DNA of 64,000 nt from Hormiphora californensis. Taxonomy: Eukaryota > Ctenophora > Tentaculata > Cydippida > Pleurobrachiidae. The translations under genes were made by a program, and so were the position numbers. The stretch lies in the NCBI GenBank assembly GCA_020137815.1, contig CM035351.1:601938-665937 (forward strand), given 5' to 3'. The notes beneath the pieces were generated by a model, which worked only from the letters and a program-made list of their open reading frames with translations, made no database searches and was not told the DNA's origin. Shown here piece by piece: positions 33,597-44,722 of this stretch. Each line of letters begins with the position of its first letter. Position 1 is the first letter of the stretch.

Positions 33597-36500
33597 AGGG
33601 TGAGATTCCTTCCTACGCCTGATGGAGTGCGGGCCGGGGCTAACGTCTAGCACAACCCTACTAAAAGGGATGTAGCAAGCGATAGTGTCTAAAGACTCCA
33701 TCTCTGGAGAGCATACCCAGGGGACAAACCACACACCCCCCTGTAATGGGTCTCTCCATCTAACATGGACTAACCCAACCCCTTAATCAAGATTCAAAAA
33801 TTCCAAACTACTAATAAATTCACTCCAGGTACAATGGTAGAAAACCAGCAGAGACCGGAGTTAAACACTTCATTATATTATTACCCAGGGGCTCTTTTAC
33901 GTTCCCCTGTAACTACCAGAGCCAAGTTTTGGGACGGGGCAACTACAGGGATGCCCAAATCAAATGGGCTACCCTTGCTCCCGACCTTACATAACCTAAC
34001 TAAAGAACCAATATATATAGGCCAATAGGGTGTGTAATTCGCCGACCCCCAGGCCACGGGGCCTTAATTCCGTGGTCACGAGGCGTCTCTTCTTTCCCTT
34101 TTAAAACAACGGGGCATATCATTACTGACCCGCCATAATCCCATGCTATATGGAGAATTATATTACCTTCACAAACCATCTAAGTGAGGACTCTCACTAC
34201 CCTTATCTCCCCCAAATAGCTAGAGGACTCTCAGCAACTCCGCACAGGGCCCCCATCCCAGGAGGGCCCTCCAGGGAGCACCCTCTATCCGGGGAGCACC
34301 CTCCATTACATGAGGGCACCAGCCCCTGTAAAACGGGACTATCGCCCGTTAGAGAAGCTGACCTTCTAAATGATGGAGATTCGGGCAGTGTAGCGACAGG
34401 GAAAGGGCAGAAGAGTCAAATCGCAGCCCCGAATAGTGCAGGTGGAATCCAAATGACCCTCCGAAAGGAAGGGACAGGGAGGTCCAACACTGCCCGCGGA
34501 GCCCAAGACAATCTGCCGCCCCCACCCCAGAAGGAGGGGCAGCAGAGTCTAGGGCCGCCTCCAGGACCCTCAGCAGCCAAGAAAATAAGTAAAAACATCA
34601 GAGTAACACAAATTAACCTCCATAAAAGTCATGAAGCATGGGATGACATAATCACCTGTAACCAAACACGATCGCAAATTATCCTAGCCCAAGAACCACC
34701 TATTATAGGGAAAACATCTAAAGTTAGAGCCAGCGGAGGATTCTCTGCCCTATATGACAAAAGGGCTCAGAGACCACGTGCGAGCATCTTAATCAATAGT
34801 AACCTAGGGAGGAACGTATTTCTCCTTGACAAATTCACTGACAGGGACACAGTCACCATCCTTGTCAAACTGGGCACCAAATCAGTCATTTTATGCTCAA
34901 TGTACATGGACAGAGAGCTAGAATGCCCTCCTAAATTACTAGGAGAGTTGGCAGCCCACGCAAAAAGAAATAACCTGAAACTAGTAATTGGATCTGATAC
35001 CAACGCCCACAACACTAGTTGGGGGGCACTGGTTAAAGATCCTATTGGGAAGAAAAGGGGAGATGCACTATTAGACGCCATTGTAGATCTTGATCTGCAT
35101 GTATCGAACGTGAATTGCCCCCACACTTTCGACAATGGAACAAGAAAAAATGTGCTAGATCTTACCATGACCAACAACCATGCACTGGACATGATACAAG
35201 ACTGGCAGACAGTAGAAGGAAAATGCAGATCCGACCACGTACCCATCACATTTGTGTTGAGGGACATGGACGGTAGCAAGATCCGCTCTTTCTACAATAT
35301 TAAGAAAACAAACTGGGCCCTATATAGACAACTTGTGGAAAAGGGCCTAGAAGAAACAGGACTGACAGAAATGGTAATATCAAACGCCGAAGAACTTGAA
35401 ACAGCCAACGAAAAACTAATAGAACTGATGCTGTGGGCATACTACAAGTGTACCCCAAAAACATACGTTTCCGCCCACTCCAAAGACCCCCCGTGGCTCA
35501 GTGGGGAGGTCAAGGCAGCTAGGGAAGAAATGTTTGATAAACTGAGACACGCCCAGACCACGAAAGTGCATCAGGACTGGGACTCAGCAAAAACAGCTCG
35601 AAACAAATACACAAAAACCAAAAACCAGTCTAAATTTAAAAACTGGAAAATATGGGCTGAAGATCTCGATGCATATTCAGATGCCCAGAAGGTTAGCCAA
35701 GTGCTCAAGAACAGTAAAGATTATAATCTCAGCTGTATCTTTGACGCAAATGGTGAACTATCACAGTCCCCTAAAGAAACCCTCCAGATAATGGCAGAGG
35801 TTCACTTTGGCGAGGACCACTCAACTAGACCCTCCCTCAAGGACAAAACTGAAGCCCCAGAAGGGGAGTGGTCTGATGAAAAAACATTCTCGAAAACACG
35901 TATCATCAAGGCGCTGAGGGAATTTAAACCCTTAACAGCTGCTGGGCCGGATGGCATCAGGCCCATCATGATGCAAAAAGTAGCAGACATTATTGCTGAA
36001 CCATTTGCAAAGATAGCTAAGGCATCGTACAGTCTAGGGGTAACCCCCAAATCCTGGCAGGAAGCAGAAGCCATCTACCTGCCCAAGCCAGGAAAGGATG
36101 ACTATCGTATGCCTAAATCATACCGAACAATAACCCTTGCGTCAAACCTCCACAAACTCATGGAACGGTTAATTCTATGGCACATTGAGGTAGACCAAAA
36201 AGTACACAAAAAATTAAACAAGTCGCAATATGGATTTAGAAGAGGCGTTTCAACAGAAACAGCCCTCCATAAAGTAGTACGCAAACTCGAAGGCACCCTC
36301 ATGCACAAGGGCATTGCCCTGGGTACGTTCTTGGACATCGAGGGAGCCTTCGATAATGTGGCATTCCAAGCTATGGAAAGAGCCCTTCATGCAAAGCTAC
36401 GCGACAAAAAAACAGCGATCTGGATCACCTACATGATCTCAAACCGCGAAATAACCACGAACCTAATGGAAGAGTCCCTTACTATAAGAGCCACCCGGGG

Positions 36501-38453
36501 TTGTCCCCAGGGAGGAATACTTTCCCCGTTCCTATGGAACCTGGTAATGGACGATCTACTAAACCATAGCAAAAAGAATATACCAGGTGAACTACAGGGC
36601 TTTGCGGATGACTTATGTCATATAGTAGCAACCACAATGCCCTCCGGAAGAAATGGACCCTCTGCGGACATACTCCCTCTAAGGGACGCGACCCAGAAAG
36701 GGCTTAATTCCATAAACGCCTGGTGTAAGACAGTAGGGCTCAAACTAAGTGCCCTGAAATCACATGTAGTCATATTCACTCATCGAAAAAATGTGAAAAT
36801 TGGAAACCCGATCAAAATTCAGGGTAACCCTATCAAAGTGTCCGAATCCACGAAGTTTCTAGGGATTACCCTTGACAGCAAACTGAACTGGAACGAGCAC
36901 GTAAACAAACAAATAAAAAAAGCAAAAAATATCCTGATGCAGTGCCGTAAAGTGGTGGGACCCACGTGGGGACTAAACCCTAAAACGGCCCTATGGATAT
37001 ACACTGCAATAGTGAGACCCACCTTATGCTACGGGGCAATGGTCTGGGCTAATGCAATGCGAACCAAAACAAACAAAGAAAACATGATAAGGGTACAGAG
37101 GCTAGCACTCAAGATGGTAACTGGGGCCATGCCCTCGACGCCATCAACAGCCCTAGACACAATCACAAACACCGCCCCGATCACCGACCATCTGAGGTAC
37201 TGTGCAGCCAAAACTGCATACACCCTAATGGCAACGGGAGAATGGGAAGGGCCAATAAAATCAGACCTAAAGACCCCAAAAGTGTTCACTTCGCATGCCA
37301 ACACGGTATCACGTGATCTCAGAACTCTGGAAGCAGAGGGCAGATGTCACGATCTCACAACCCCGGAACTCACCCTAGACAGGGAATTCTCGTTAGAGAT
37401 CCCAGAAAGGGAGACGTTTTTGGAGGATGGAGACAAGTACACGATAGTTGCACACACTGATGGGTCAAAAATTAACAACAATGCCGGTGCAGGATACATT
37501 ATCCACTCTGGCGAAACAGAGCTAGCTCGAAATTCGTATAACCTAGGCCCCGAAGGAACTGTCCCGGCGGCAGAAATGTATGCCATACAACAGACGGCTC
37601 AATATCTCCTGGATAGGGGAACAGCTAACGAGCGAATACTCATAAACTGTGACAGTCAAGGGACAATAAAGACCCTAGACTCCACGACATGCAGATCAAA
37701 AACCACGATAAAGACTATCAAAAATCTGAACACCCTAGCCATATTCAACGATGTCATGATTAGATGGATCCCGGCCCATCAAGGGTACGATGGAAACGAA
37801 ATAGCAGACATCTTGGCAAAAAGGGGTGCTCAGGAAATCGAAGAAGTTACTCTCATACCAATTCCCAAAGCGGCAGCCTATGCAGCCCTCAGGGAAAAGG
37901 TTAAAACCGGACCCATCAAACAAACCAAACATATGGACATGATGTGGACCGAAAGATATGAGAGACCTCTTCAAAAACTTAATAGAACAGACCTAAGGGC
38001 GGCGACACACCTACTCACAGGGCACTGCCACCTTAACTACCACATGAAAAAATTAAAAAAAGTCGAGACCACAACCTGTGCAGCATGTGGGATGGAAGAC
38101 GAGACAATAAAGCATGTACTTACTGAATGCCCCGCCCTTTGGAAACTCCGACAGGAATCCTTTGACAGGCTGGGCCTCAGCATGTACGAAATTAGACACC
38201 ATCAACCCCTTAGAAAAACGATCTCGTTCTATAAGAAGGCGATGGAGATACTTCACCCCCCTGAAACCACCCCTTAAAGGGAGGTTTCCCCTGTGACCTG
38301 GTATGGCACCAGCTCCCCAAGTCTCCTTGGGCCGAAGCAGTTGGCAACATACCAGCCACACCACCCAGGACGGGGAACGGGAGCCCCATGGCACCCACCC
38401 CTTACTGGCTAGTGCTTCGCACTAGCCAGCGTCCTCCCAGAAGAAGAAGAAGA
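33597..38453 (+). mobile_element. Full-length non-LTR retrotransposon
   Basis: About 4.86 kb, flanked by a perfect 14-bp duplication AAATGGCAGGTAGG (33583-33596 and 38454-38467) derived from the minisatellite, and ending in an AGA/GAA repeat tail (38440-38453). The leader is 33597-34149, with only a 64-aa open frame (33834-34028) as a possible ORF1 remnant. The large ORF is intact. Together these suggest a recent insertion. Confidence 0.9.
34150..38277 (+). CDS. Non-LTR retrotransposon polyprotein (APE-RT-RNase H)
   Basis: A 1375-aa uninterrupted frame. An N-terminal Pro/Gly-rich region (1-145) precedes an APE-type endonuclease at about 148-370 (QINLHKSHEAWD, SDTNAHNTSWG, SDHVPI). The reverse transcriptase spans about 560-880 (AAGPDGIRP, FLDIEGAFDNV, GCPQGGILSPFLWN, catalytic FADD near residue 818). 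RNase H follows at about 1100-1240 (HTDGS, AAEMYAI, NCDSQGTI, IRWIPAHQGYDGNEIAD), then a C-terminal Cys/His cluster (CAACGMEDETIKHVLTEC). This order is typical of the I/R1 group (R1, LOA, I). It would nick target DNA and prime reverse transcription from its own RNA. All catalytic motifs look intact, so it may be active. Confidence 0.93.
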   Translation: MENYITFTNHLSEDSHYPYLPQIARGLSATPHRAPIPGGPSREHPLSGEHPPLHEGTSPCKTGLSPVREADLLNDGDSGSVATGKGQKSQIAAPNSAGGIQMTLRKEGTGRSNTARGAQDNLPPPPQKEGQQSLGPPPGPSAAKKISKNIRVTQINLHKSHEAWDDIITCNQTRSQIILAQEPPIIGKTSKVRASGGFSALYDKRAQRPRASILINSNLGRNVFLLDKFTDRDTVTILVKLGTKSVILCSMYMDRELECPPKLLGELAAHAKRNNLKLVIGSDTNAHNTSWGALVKDPIGKKRGDALLDAIVDLDLHVSNVNCPHTFDNGTRKNVLDLTMTNNHALDMIQDWQTVEGKCRSDHVPITFVLRDMDGSKIRSFYNIKKTNWALYRQLVEKGLEETGLTEMVISNAEELETANEKLIELMLWAYYKCTPKTYVSAHSKDPPWLSGEVKAAREEMFDKLRHAQTTKVHQDWDSAKTARNKYTKTKNQSKFKNWKIWAEDLDAYSDAQKVSQVLKNSKDYNLSCIFDANGELSQSPKETLQIMAEVHFGEDHSTRPSLKDKTEAPEGEWSDEKTFSKTRIIKALREFKPLTAAGPDGIRPIMMQKVADIIAEPFAKIAKASYSLGVTPKSWQEAEAIYLPKPGKDDYRMPKSYRTITLASNLHKLMERLILWHIEVDQKVHKKLNKSQYGFRRGVSTETALHKVVRKLEGTLMHKGIALGTFLDIEGAFDNVAFQAMERALHAKLRDKKTAIWITYMISNREITTNLMEESLTIRATRGCPQGGILSPFLWNLVMDDLLNHSKKNIPGELQGFADDLCHIVATTMPSGRNGPSADILPLRDATQKGLNSINAWCKTVGLKLSALKSHVVIFTHRKNVKIGNPIKIQGNPIKVSESTKFLGITLDSKLNWNEHVNKQIKKAKNILMQCRKVVGPTWGLNPKTALWIYTAIVRPTLCYGAMVWANAMRTKTNKENMIRVQRLALKMVTGAMPSTPSTALDTITNTAPITDHLRYCAAKTAYTLMATGEWEGPIKSDLKTPKVFTSHANTVSRDLRTLEAEGRCHDLTTPELTLDREFSLEIPERETFLEDGDKYTIVAHTDGSKINNNAGAGYIIHSGETELARNSYNLGPEGTVPAAEMYAIQQTAQYLLDRGTANERILINCDSQGTIKTLDSTTCRSKTTIKTIKNLNTLAIFNDVMIRWIPAHQGYDGNEIADILAKRGAQEIEEVTLIPIPKAAAYAALREKVKTGPIKQTKHMDMMWTERYERPLQKLNRTDLRAATHLLTGHCHLNYHMKKLKKVETTTCAACGMEDETIKHVLTECPALWKLRQESFDRLGLSMYEIRHHQPLRKTISFYKKAMEILHPPETTP

Positions 38454-40216
38454 AAATGGCAGGTAGGGAAGCTGAGATATGGAGTAAATGGGAGGTAGGA
38501 AAGCTGAGAGATGGAGTAAATGGGTGGTAGGGTAGCTGAGAGATGGAGTAAATGGGAGGTAGGGAAGCTGAGGGATGGAGTAAATGGGAGGTAGGGAAGC
38601 TGAGAGATGGAGTAAATGGGAGGTAGGTAAGCTGAGAGATGGAGTAAATGGAAGGTAGGGTAGCTGAGAGATGGAGTAAATGGGAGGTAGGGTAGCTGAG
38701 AGATGGAGTAAATGGGAGGTAGGGTAGCTGAGAGATGGAGTAAATGGGAGGTAGGGTAGCTGAGAGATGGAGTAAATGGGAGGTAGGGAAGCTGAGAGAT
38801 GGAGTAAATAGGAGGTAGGGTAGCTGAGAGATGGAGTACTAAATGAGAGGTAGGGAAGCTGAGAAATGGAGTAAATGGGAGGTAGGGAAGCTGAGAGATG
38901 GATCAAATGGGAGGTAGGGTAGCTGAAAGATGGAGTAAATGGGAGGTAGGGAAGCTGAGAGATGGAGTAAATGGGAGGTAGGGTAGCTGAGAGATGGAGT
39001 AAGTAAATGAGAGGTAGGGAAGCTGAGAAATGGAGTAAATGGGAGGTAGGGAAGCTGAGAGATGGATCAAATGGGAGGTAGGGTAGCTGAGGGATGGAGT
39101 AAATGGGAGGTAGGGAAGCTGAGAGATGGAGTAAATGGAAGGTAGGTAAGCTGAGAGATGGAGTAAATGGGAGGTAGGGTATCTGAGAGATGGAGTAAAT
39201 GGCAGGTAGGGAAGCTGAGATATGGAGTAAATGGGAGGTAGGTAAGCTGAGAGATGGAGTAAATGGGAGGTAGGGAAGCTGAGAGATGGAGTAAATGGGA
39301 GGTAGGGTAGCTGAGAGATGGAGTAAATGGGTGGTAGGGTAGCTGAGAGATGGACTAGATTAGGGGTAGGGTAGCTGAAAGATGGAGTTGATGAGGGCTA
39401 GGGAAGCATAGAGATGGAAACGATTATGGATAAGGATTCCCTACCCCTAATCGTTTCCATCTCTATGCTTCCCTAATAGGGAAGCTGAAAGATGGAGTAG
39501 ATGAGGAGTAGGGTAGCTGAGAGATGGACTAGATAAGGGATAGGGTAGCTGAAAGATGGAGTAGATGAGGGGTAGGGTAGCTGAAAGATGGAGTAGATGA
39601 GGGGTAGGGTAGCTGAGAGATCGAGTTGATGAGGGGTAGGATAGCTGAGAGATGGAGTAGATCAAGATCAAGAAATATTTGATTCGGCACCGACCCTCTC
39701 TCTACTCCTCGATGTTTCCCGCCATGTTCTGCAGCTGCTGTGTGAGAGTTGAACGCGAGCGCGTCAATAACATGACACGACATGCAACACGACATGCGAG
39801 ATGCGAATTTCATTATTTTGAAGTTTTGTGGGGTTGCGATTTTTGTTTTAGGTCGGAGAGTGAAACGGCCGGTACAGTGGTAAACTAGATTAAAAACTGT
39901 ACGCCTCATTAGACGGCGATTTTTCCTATCTTGTCTGGTTCCTGAGATATGGCCCCCTAAAGAGTTGGTGTCTCAAACTGCTGAATCGGGGTCACGCGAG
40001 GAAAATGGGCATCAGTTTGCGTGTACTGCTCCGTTTTTCACGGGACTTGAACGAGGGTGACGGCAAGAGTCTCACCTATTACATGGTATCCTTACATTGT
40101 GTATTAAATCTAAAATGACTGAGCAGCATGCTTGTTAATGAACCTTGACGTGTTTGCTTGTCTCGCAAGCGCGCTCGCGACTAGCAAACACGACATGCAG
40201 TTCACACCCTGCATAT

Positions 40217-40805
40217 GTTGCGCCACCAAACTCAGCCAAACTCTTTGAATCTTTGATAACGCGAAGTTCCACATCTACTTGATATACACACATTCATAGT
40301 ATTCATAGTTTTGTTTAAGCCCTTCTTTTACAAACTGATGTGCGATATGTATCTTATCATAATTTTACTGTTTTCATACTATACTGTTGTATGAGATGTG
40401 AATCTAACAGTAAGGCGTCTAAAGAGGCTGAAAATCCCGCATAAGTCTACCTGAAACATGCTCGACAATCAACATCATATTTGTCAATAGTACACCGTGT
40501 GTCAACAGTTCTTTGTAACACACAAAAGCCGTCACACAACAGTATAATGCAGAATTAGGTTGCTGAGCTATTCTGTTGATTAGTAGAAATCAGAACCCAA
40601 GAGAATGTGTGATCTAGCAAACCCTCGCAGAATGCGGTGTGAGCCACACACAAAAGAGAATAGCTAAGTATAATAAAAGCCGTAGGTAGAGACCAGAAAG
40701 GTAAAATGTAGAGCTGGACAAAAATAGATAGATTGAATGAGCTAGATGTCCAATACCATGGATTGAATGATTAAAAAACGTGAAACCAGGGCAGGAGAAC
40801 AAATC
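40217..40805. other. No gene recognised
   Basis: Unique sequence between two foldback elements; nothing supportable. Confidence 0.5.
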
Positions 40806-40814
40806 AACGCACAC

Positions 40815-42354
40815 GGCAATTTCTGATTTGCCGCATACGGCGTCTAGACGGCGTCTAGACGGTATACCGTCTGGACGGGTTTCGGTGAAATCAGCTAAAA
40901 ACGGTACCGAAATTGCTTGAGACGGGTTATAGACGGTATCAGACGGTCTCTAGACGGGTTATAGACGGTATCAGACGGTGTTGCGACGGTATCAGACGGT
41001 CTCTAGACGGTGTCTAGACGGTACCGTCCCGGCGTCTGGACGGCGTCTGGACGGTGTCTAGACGGTATCCGTCCGAAGTTGAGACGGCACGTCTGAAAAT
41101 TGTACCAGACGTAGAGACGGACTTTTAGAACTCCGTCTGTATTTCAGACGGAGTTTTAAAAGTACGTCTCAACGCAGTCTAAAGGAAAATCGATGAAAGT
41201 ACCGTCTAGACAACGTCTCAACTGAAACCGGTCAACATACCGTCTAAACAACGTCTAGACAACGTCTAAACAGAATCTCGCGATTCAGTTTCAAATACCG
41301 TCTAGACAACTTCTCCAGCAATTTCGATAAGAATACCGTCTAAACAACGTCTAGACAACGTCTAAAATAATGATGTCTAGACTCGACCGTTTTCGAAGAC
41401 CATTCTGGATTACCCATGCCAGTTGTTTTGTACAAACTCTTTTATTTTATTTTATAAAAACGCGAAAAACAGTCTAACCTGGCAACCATGCCAGTTGGAA
41501 TTAGTGGTAGATGTGTGCCTATTGAATGAAAATTAAACATGTGTTTAACCAGCACAGTCGTACCGCGATGCTCGGGGACGGGAAAGGGGTTATCCTCCCG
41601 GTAATTTTCGTACCCAACTTCTTACATTCAACCAAACTGTTTTGGTATCTCCACATTCACTCTTACATCCAGCTATCGCGTTGTAATACAACTGTGAGAT
41701 ACTGTCTATGGCTGATACTATCAGTGATAGATAGTGTCGGTTATGAGACGTTGTTTAGACGGTATCTGTATCGGATTCGCTTAAGACGTTGTCTAGACGT
41801 TGTTTAGACGGTATTCGTATCGAAATTGCTGGAGAAGTTGTCTAGACGGTATTTGAAACTGAATCGCGAGATTCTGTTTAGACGTTGTCTAGACGTTGTT
41901 TAGACGGTATGTTGACCGGTTTCAGTTGAGACGTTGTCTAGACGGTACTTTCATCGATTTTCCTTTAGACTGCGTTGAGACGTACTTTTAAAACTCCGTC
42001 TGAAATACAGACGGAGTTCTAAAAGTCCGTCTCAACGTCTGGTACAATTTTCAGACGTGCCGTCTCAACTTCGGACGGATACCGTCTAGACACCGTCCAG
42101 ACGCCGTCCAGACGCCGGGACGGTACCGTCTAGACACCGTCTAGAGACCGTCTGATACCGTCGCAACACCGTCTGATACCGTCTATAACCCGTCTAGAGA
42201 CCGTCTGATACCGTCTATAACCCGTCTCAAGCAATTTCGGTACCGTTTTTAGCTGATTTCACCGAAACCCGTCCAGACGGTATACCGTCTGGACACCGTC
42301 TAGACGGCGTTGCGACGCCGTCTAGACGCCGTATGCGGCAAATCAGAAATTGCC
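40815..42354. mobile_element. AGACGG-repeat foldback with 9-bp target duplication
   Basis: A 1540-bp element with termini GGCAATTTCTGATTTGCCGC and its complement, flanked by perfect AACGCACAC on both sides (40806-40814 and 42355-42363). The left arm (about 40815-41364) and right arm (about 41780-42354) pair closely. Both are built of dozens of short units such as GTCTAGACGGT, themselves containing the palindrome GTCTAGAC. The spacer (about 41365-41780) has a short open frame of no recognisable kind. A 9-bp duplication fits Mutator-like transposition (8-11 bp); that assignment is inference because no MULE transposase is present. Confidence 0.88.
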
Positions 42355-42527
42355 AACGCACACTTGTAGGTGTGAAAATCACTTTTTTTTCTCTACACAC
42401 TATAAATTGTGTCTCTATCTGGCGCGATATAACACGTTTTCTCTGTTTTGTTCTGTGTTAGTTTCACGTCTCAGTCACTTATACACTTCTCACGATTACA
42501 TATTGCTTTTTCTTTCTAAGGGGATGA

Positions 42528-42627
42528 NNNNNNNNNNNNNNNNNNNNNNNNNNNNNNNNNNNNNNNNNNNNNNNNNNNNNNNNNNNNNNNNNNNNNNNNN
42601 NNNNNNNNNNNNNNNNNNNNNNNNNNN
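42528..42627. other. Assembly gap of 100 N
   Basis: Exactly 100 N, the usual placeholder for a scaffold join of unknown size. Sequence on the two sides may not be adjacent in the genome. Confidence 0.98.
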
Positions 42628-43510
42628 CCTTTAAGGGGTCTTAAACGAATCGAAGATCTAACCGGAGGATTGTGGTTGCGGGGAATGGGGTGAGATCCGG
42701 ACATAGCTCCCGAGGTGCCCTTCTGTCCCGAACTCTGGGATGAACACATGGTGACTTATGCGGTTGGTTGTGTTTTAGGTTGCTTTGGAGGTAGGTCTGG
42801 GACATTCTTCGGTCACCCGGTGTAGGAGAATCATTTAGAGTTTAAGCTTCAAGACTCCAGAGAAGTCGATCCAGAGAGAGCCTCCCCCCCACTCGGTCCA
42901 GTATAGTGTGGGTTTAGAGATAACTTGACTGCAGACAGAGCCTCCCGGTCCCAGTATACGAGGTCCCTGTCATTGGGCCCTTAATTTTATAAGGTCTATA
43001 AAGAATATTATACGGGGGTAGGGGATGTCATATTATTCCACTTATAGGAAAAGGTCAATTAAAAAACGGCCAGCGTAGAGTTGGGGAAAAGAGGTTAGTA
43101 GCTTCATAGAAGAGTAGGAGTTTAGGGGTTTGAAGCTAAGGAGAGATTAGTGGCTTTAGGAGAGATAAGAGAGTTAGTAGTTGGAGCTAAGGAGAGGTTA
43201 GAGAGTTAGTAGTTGAAGCTAAGGAGAGGTTAGAGAGTTAGTAGTTGAAGAAGAGGTATAGTGTCATTGTTTGGAGCCCCTACTATACGTAATGCACAGT
43301 ATTGGTAGGGAGAGAGATAGAGGTAGATACAGTACTGCTTCACTACTAACAGGTGGCAACAGGTGATCTATAAATACACATAGCAGATGCTCTTTTGCCC
43401 TTGACACTAACGGCCAAACGAGCTTATACCGCCGAGTGCTGTAATCTCTGTGGTGGTGTGAGAATTATGCGGCAAGAGGGATCATAAAGTGGAAATATGT
43501 GATCAGGGAT
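42628..43510. repeat. Gene-free interval with 32-bp tandem repeat
   Basis: Units containing GAGTTAGTAGTTGAAGCTAA repeat with a 32-bp period at 43171, 43203 and 43235, with more degenerate copies from about 43085. Nothing else recognised. Confidence 0.65.
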
Positions 43511-43544
43511 CCTAGTTAGGGAATAGGGGAAATACATGGAGAGA

Positions 43545-43565
43545 GAGGGGGAGAGAGATGGAGAG

Positions 43566-43650
<85 letters not shown>

Positions 43651-43652
43651 TA
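43545..43652. repeat. (GA)n microsatellite
   Basis: Long GA run; minus-strand translation gives poly Ser-Leu only. Confidence 0.9.
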
Positions 43653-43872
43653 GAGAGGTAGATTATATATGATATGACTAGATGAGACCACCCGCATCGC
43701 TAGACAAGAACGGAGTTCAACCATTTCATTCCCCTCTTGCGTAGCGGCATTAACAACGCGACGATTAAGAATACGGAGCTCCGAGGAATCAAATTGAATT
43801 CGGTAACTTGCCTTCCCGCAACCAGTCGCAACAGTCGAGGAACCACCTGATCTCACATGACATATGACATAC

Positions 43873-44204
43873 CTGGTAGTTGTGGTTCCTGCTGCAGGAG
43901 CGACCCTGTGCTTGCTCATGTTGGATTGGCAGTGGAATGTGAGATGAAGATTTCCTCATAGTCTTCAGATCCCAACTTCAGGTGCTACCTTCCACACTCT
44001 CCGTGATGTGATCCAAGATGTGCTCACCTCTCAGTTGGGAAGGGGTTCACACGATCTGATCGGGATATAGGAACCTGATCTCCTGGGGCTGCTACACGAT
44101 CTGATGACCGGGACACCTGATCTCCTCCAGGGGCTGCTACCTCTCCCCCAGGGGTTGCTACCTCTCCCCCAGGGGTTGCTACCACTAGGACTCCGTACAC
44201 TGGT
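43873..44204 (-). other. Possible minus-strand exons, unknown product
   Basis: On the minus strand 44204-44028 is bounded by a good acceptor (TTCCTTTTCAG) and donor (GTGAGC). It is open in a frame giving repeated VATPGGEVATPGGEVAAPGG and then RSSDRV units. A second candidate, 43919-43873 (MSKHRVAPAAGTTTT), ends at a GTATGT donor. The two cannot be joined convincingly. The product is not recognised; the repetitive composition may mean it is non-coding. Confidence 0.2.
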
Positions 44205-44414
44205 CTGAAAAGGAACATGTTGTGATGATGGGAAGAAAAGGAACAAGTTGTGATAGGAAGATGGGAAGAACTAAGATAGAGAATCATCTGCATATTTGGT
44301 CTGATCTTTACAAAAAGTAAATTTGAGAAGATTTCATGTTGCTACACGTACACACACAAGACAAACTTACTCCATTTTCAAGCAAGACGACTGGTAACAT
44401 GATATACATTAGTT

Positions 44415-44417
<3 letters not shown>

Positions 44418-44502
<85 letters not shown>

Positions 44503-44530
44503 CTCTCTCACATACTCTCTCTTTCTCTTC
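44418..44530. repeat. (CT)n microsatellite
   Basis: Long CT run with small interruptions. Confidence 0.9.
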
Positions 44531-44651
44531 CTCCCCTTCTTTCTCTCCAATGATAAGACATAGGTTTGAGAATTTGAACATGCAGGACACCCACGGCGGG
44601 GACCTTCAAGGAAACAAAGTGGACATGAAACACTTCCTGAGAATTATACGT

Positions 44652-44722
44652 ACAGTGGAACCCCCATTTAACGGACCCCTGTTATACCGGACTATTTGAC
44701 TTCCCCTGAGCAGCTTGGCAAA
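44652..44722. mobile_element. Pogo-like element remnant, one end
   Basis: CAGTGGAACCCCCATTTAAC resembles the ends of the pogo-like MITEs at 11512 and 48834. The opposite end is not evident, so this is a fragment. Confidence 0.45.

Larger units (their letters stand above)
31836..40211. mobile_element. 8.4-kb foldback element with internal minisatellite
   Basis: Termini CAGGGTGTGAACTGCATGTC (31836) and its complement (ending 40211) are flanked by CATAT on both sides (31831-31835 and 40212-40216), a candidate 5-bp target duplication. The arms contain about 550 bp of unique sequence, then a 32-bp minisatellite. Repeat orientation flips near 33358-33376, which is the palindrome centre. The right arm is interrupted by a retrotransposon (33597-38453); without it the element would be about 3.5 kb. 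A small hairpin at 32584-32660 is mirrored at about 39402-39480. Arms are nearly identical except for copy-number changes. No transposase frame is present; the superfamily is unassigned. Confidence 0.8.

Noticed and set aside
42350-42749. ORFs spanning the N gap
   Set aside because: They are translated through 100 unknown bases and have no support on either side.
43512-43919. 135-aa minus-strand ORF MSKHRVAPAAG...
   Set aside because: It has a good splice donor after 16 codons and its second half is microsatellite; kept only as a weak exon candidate.
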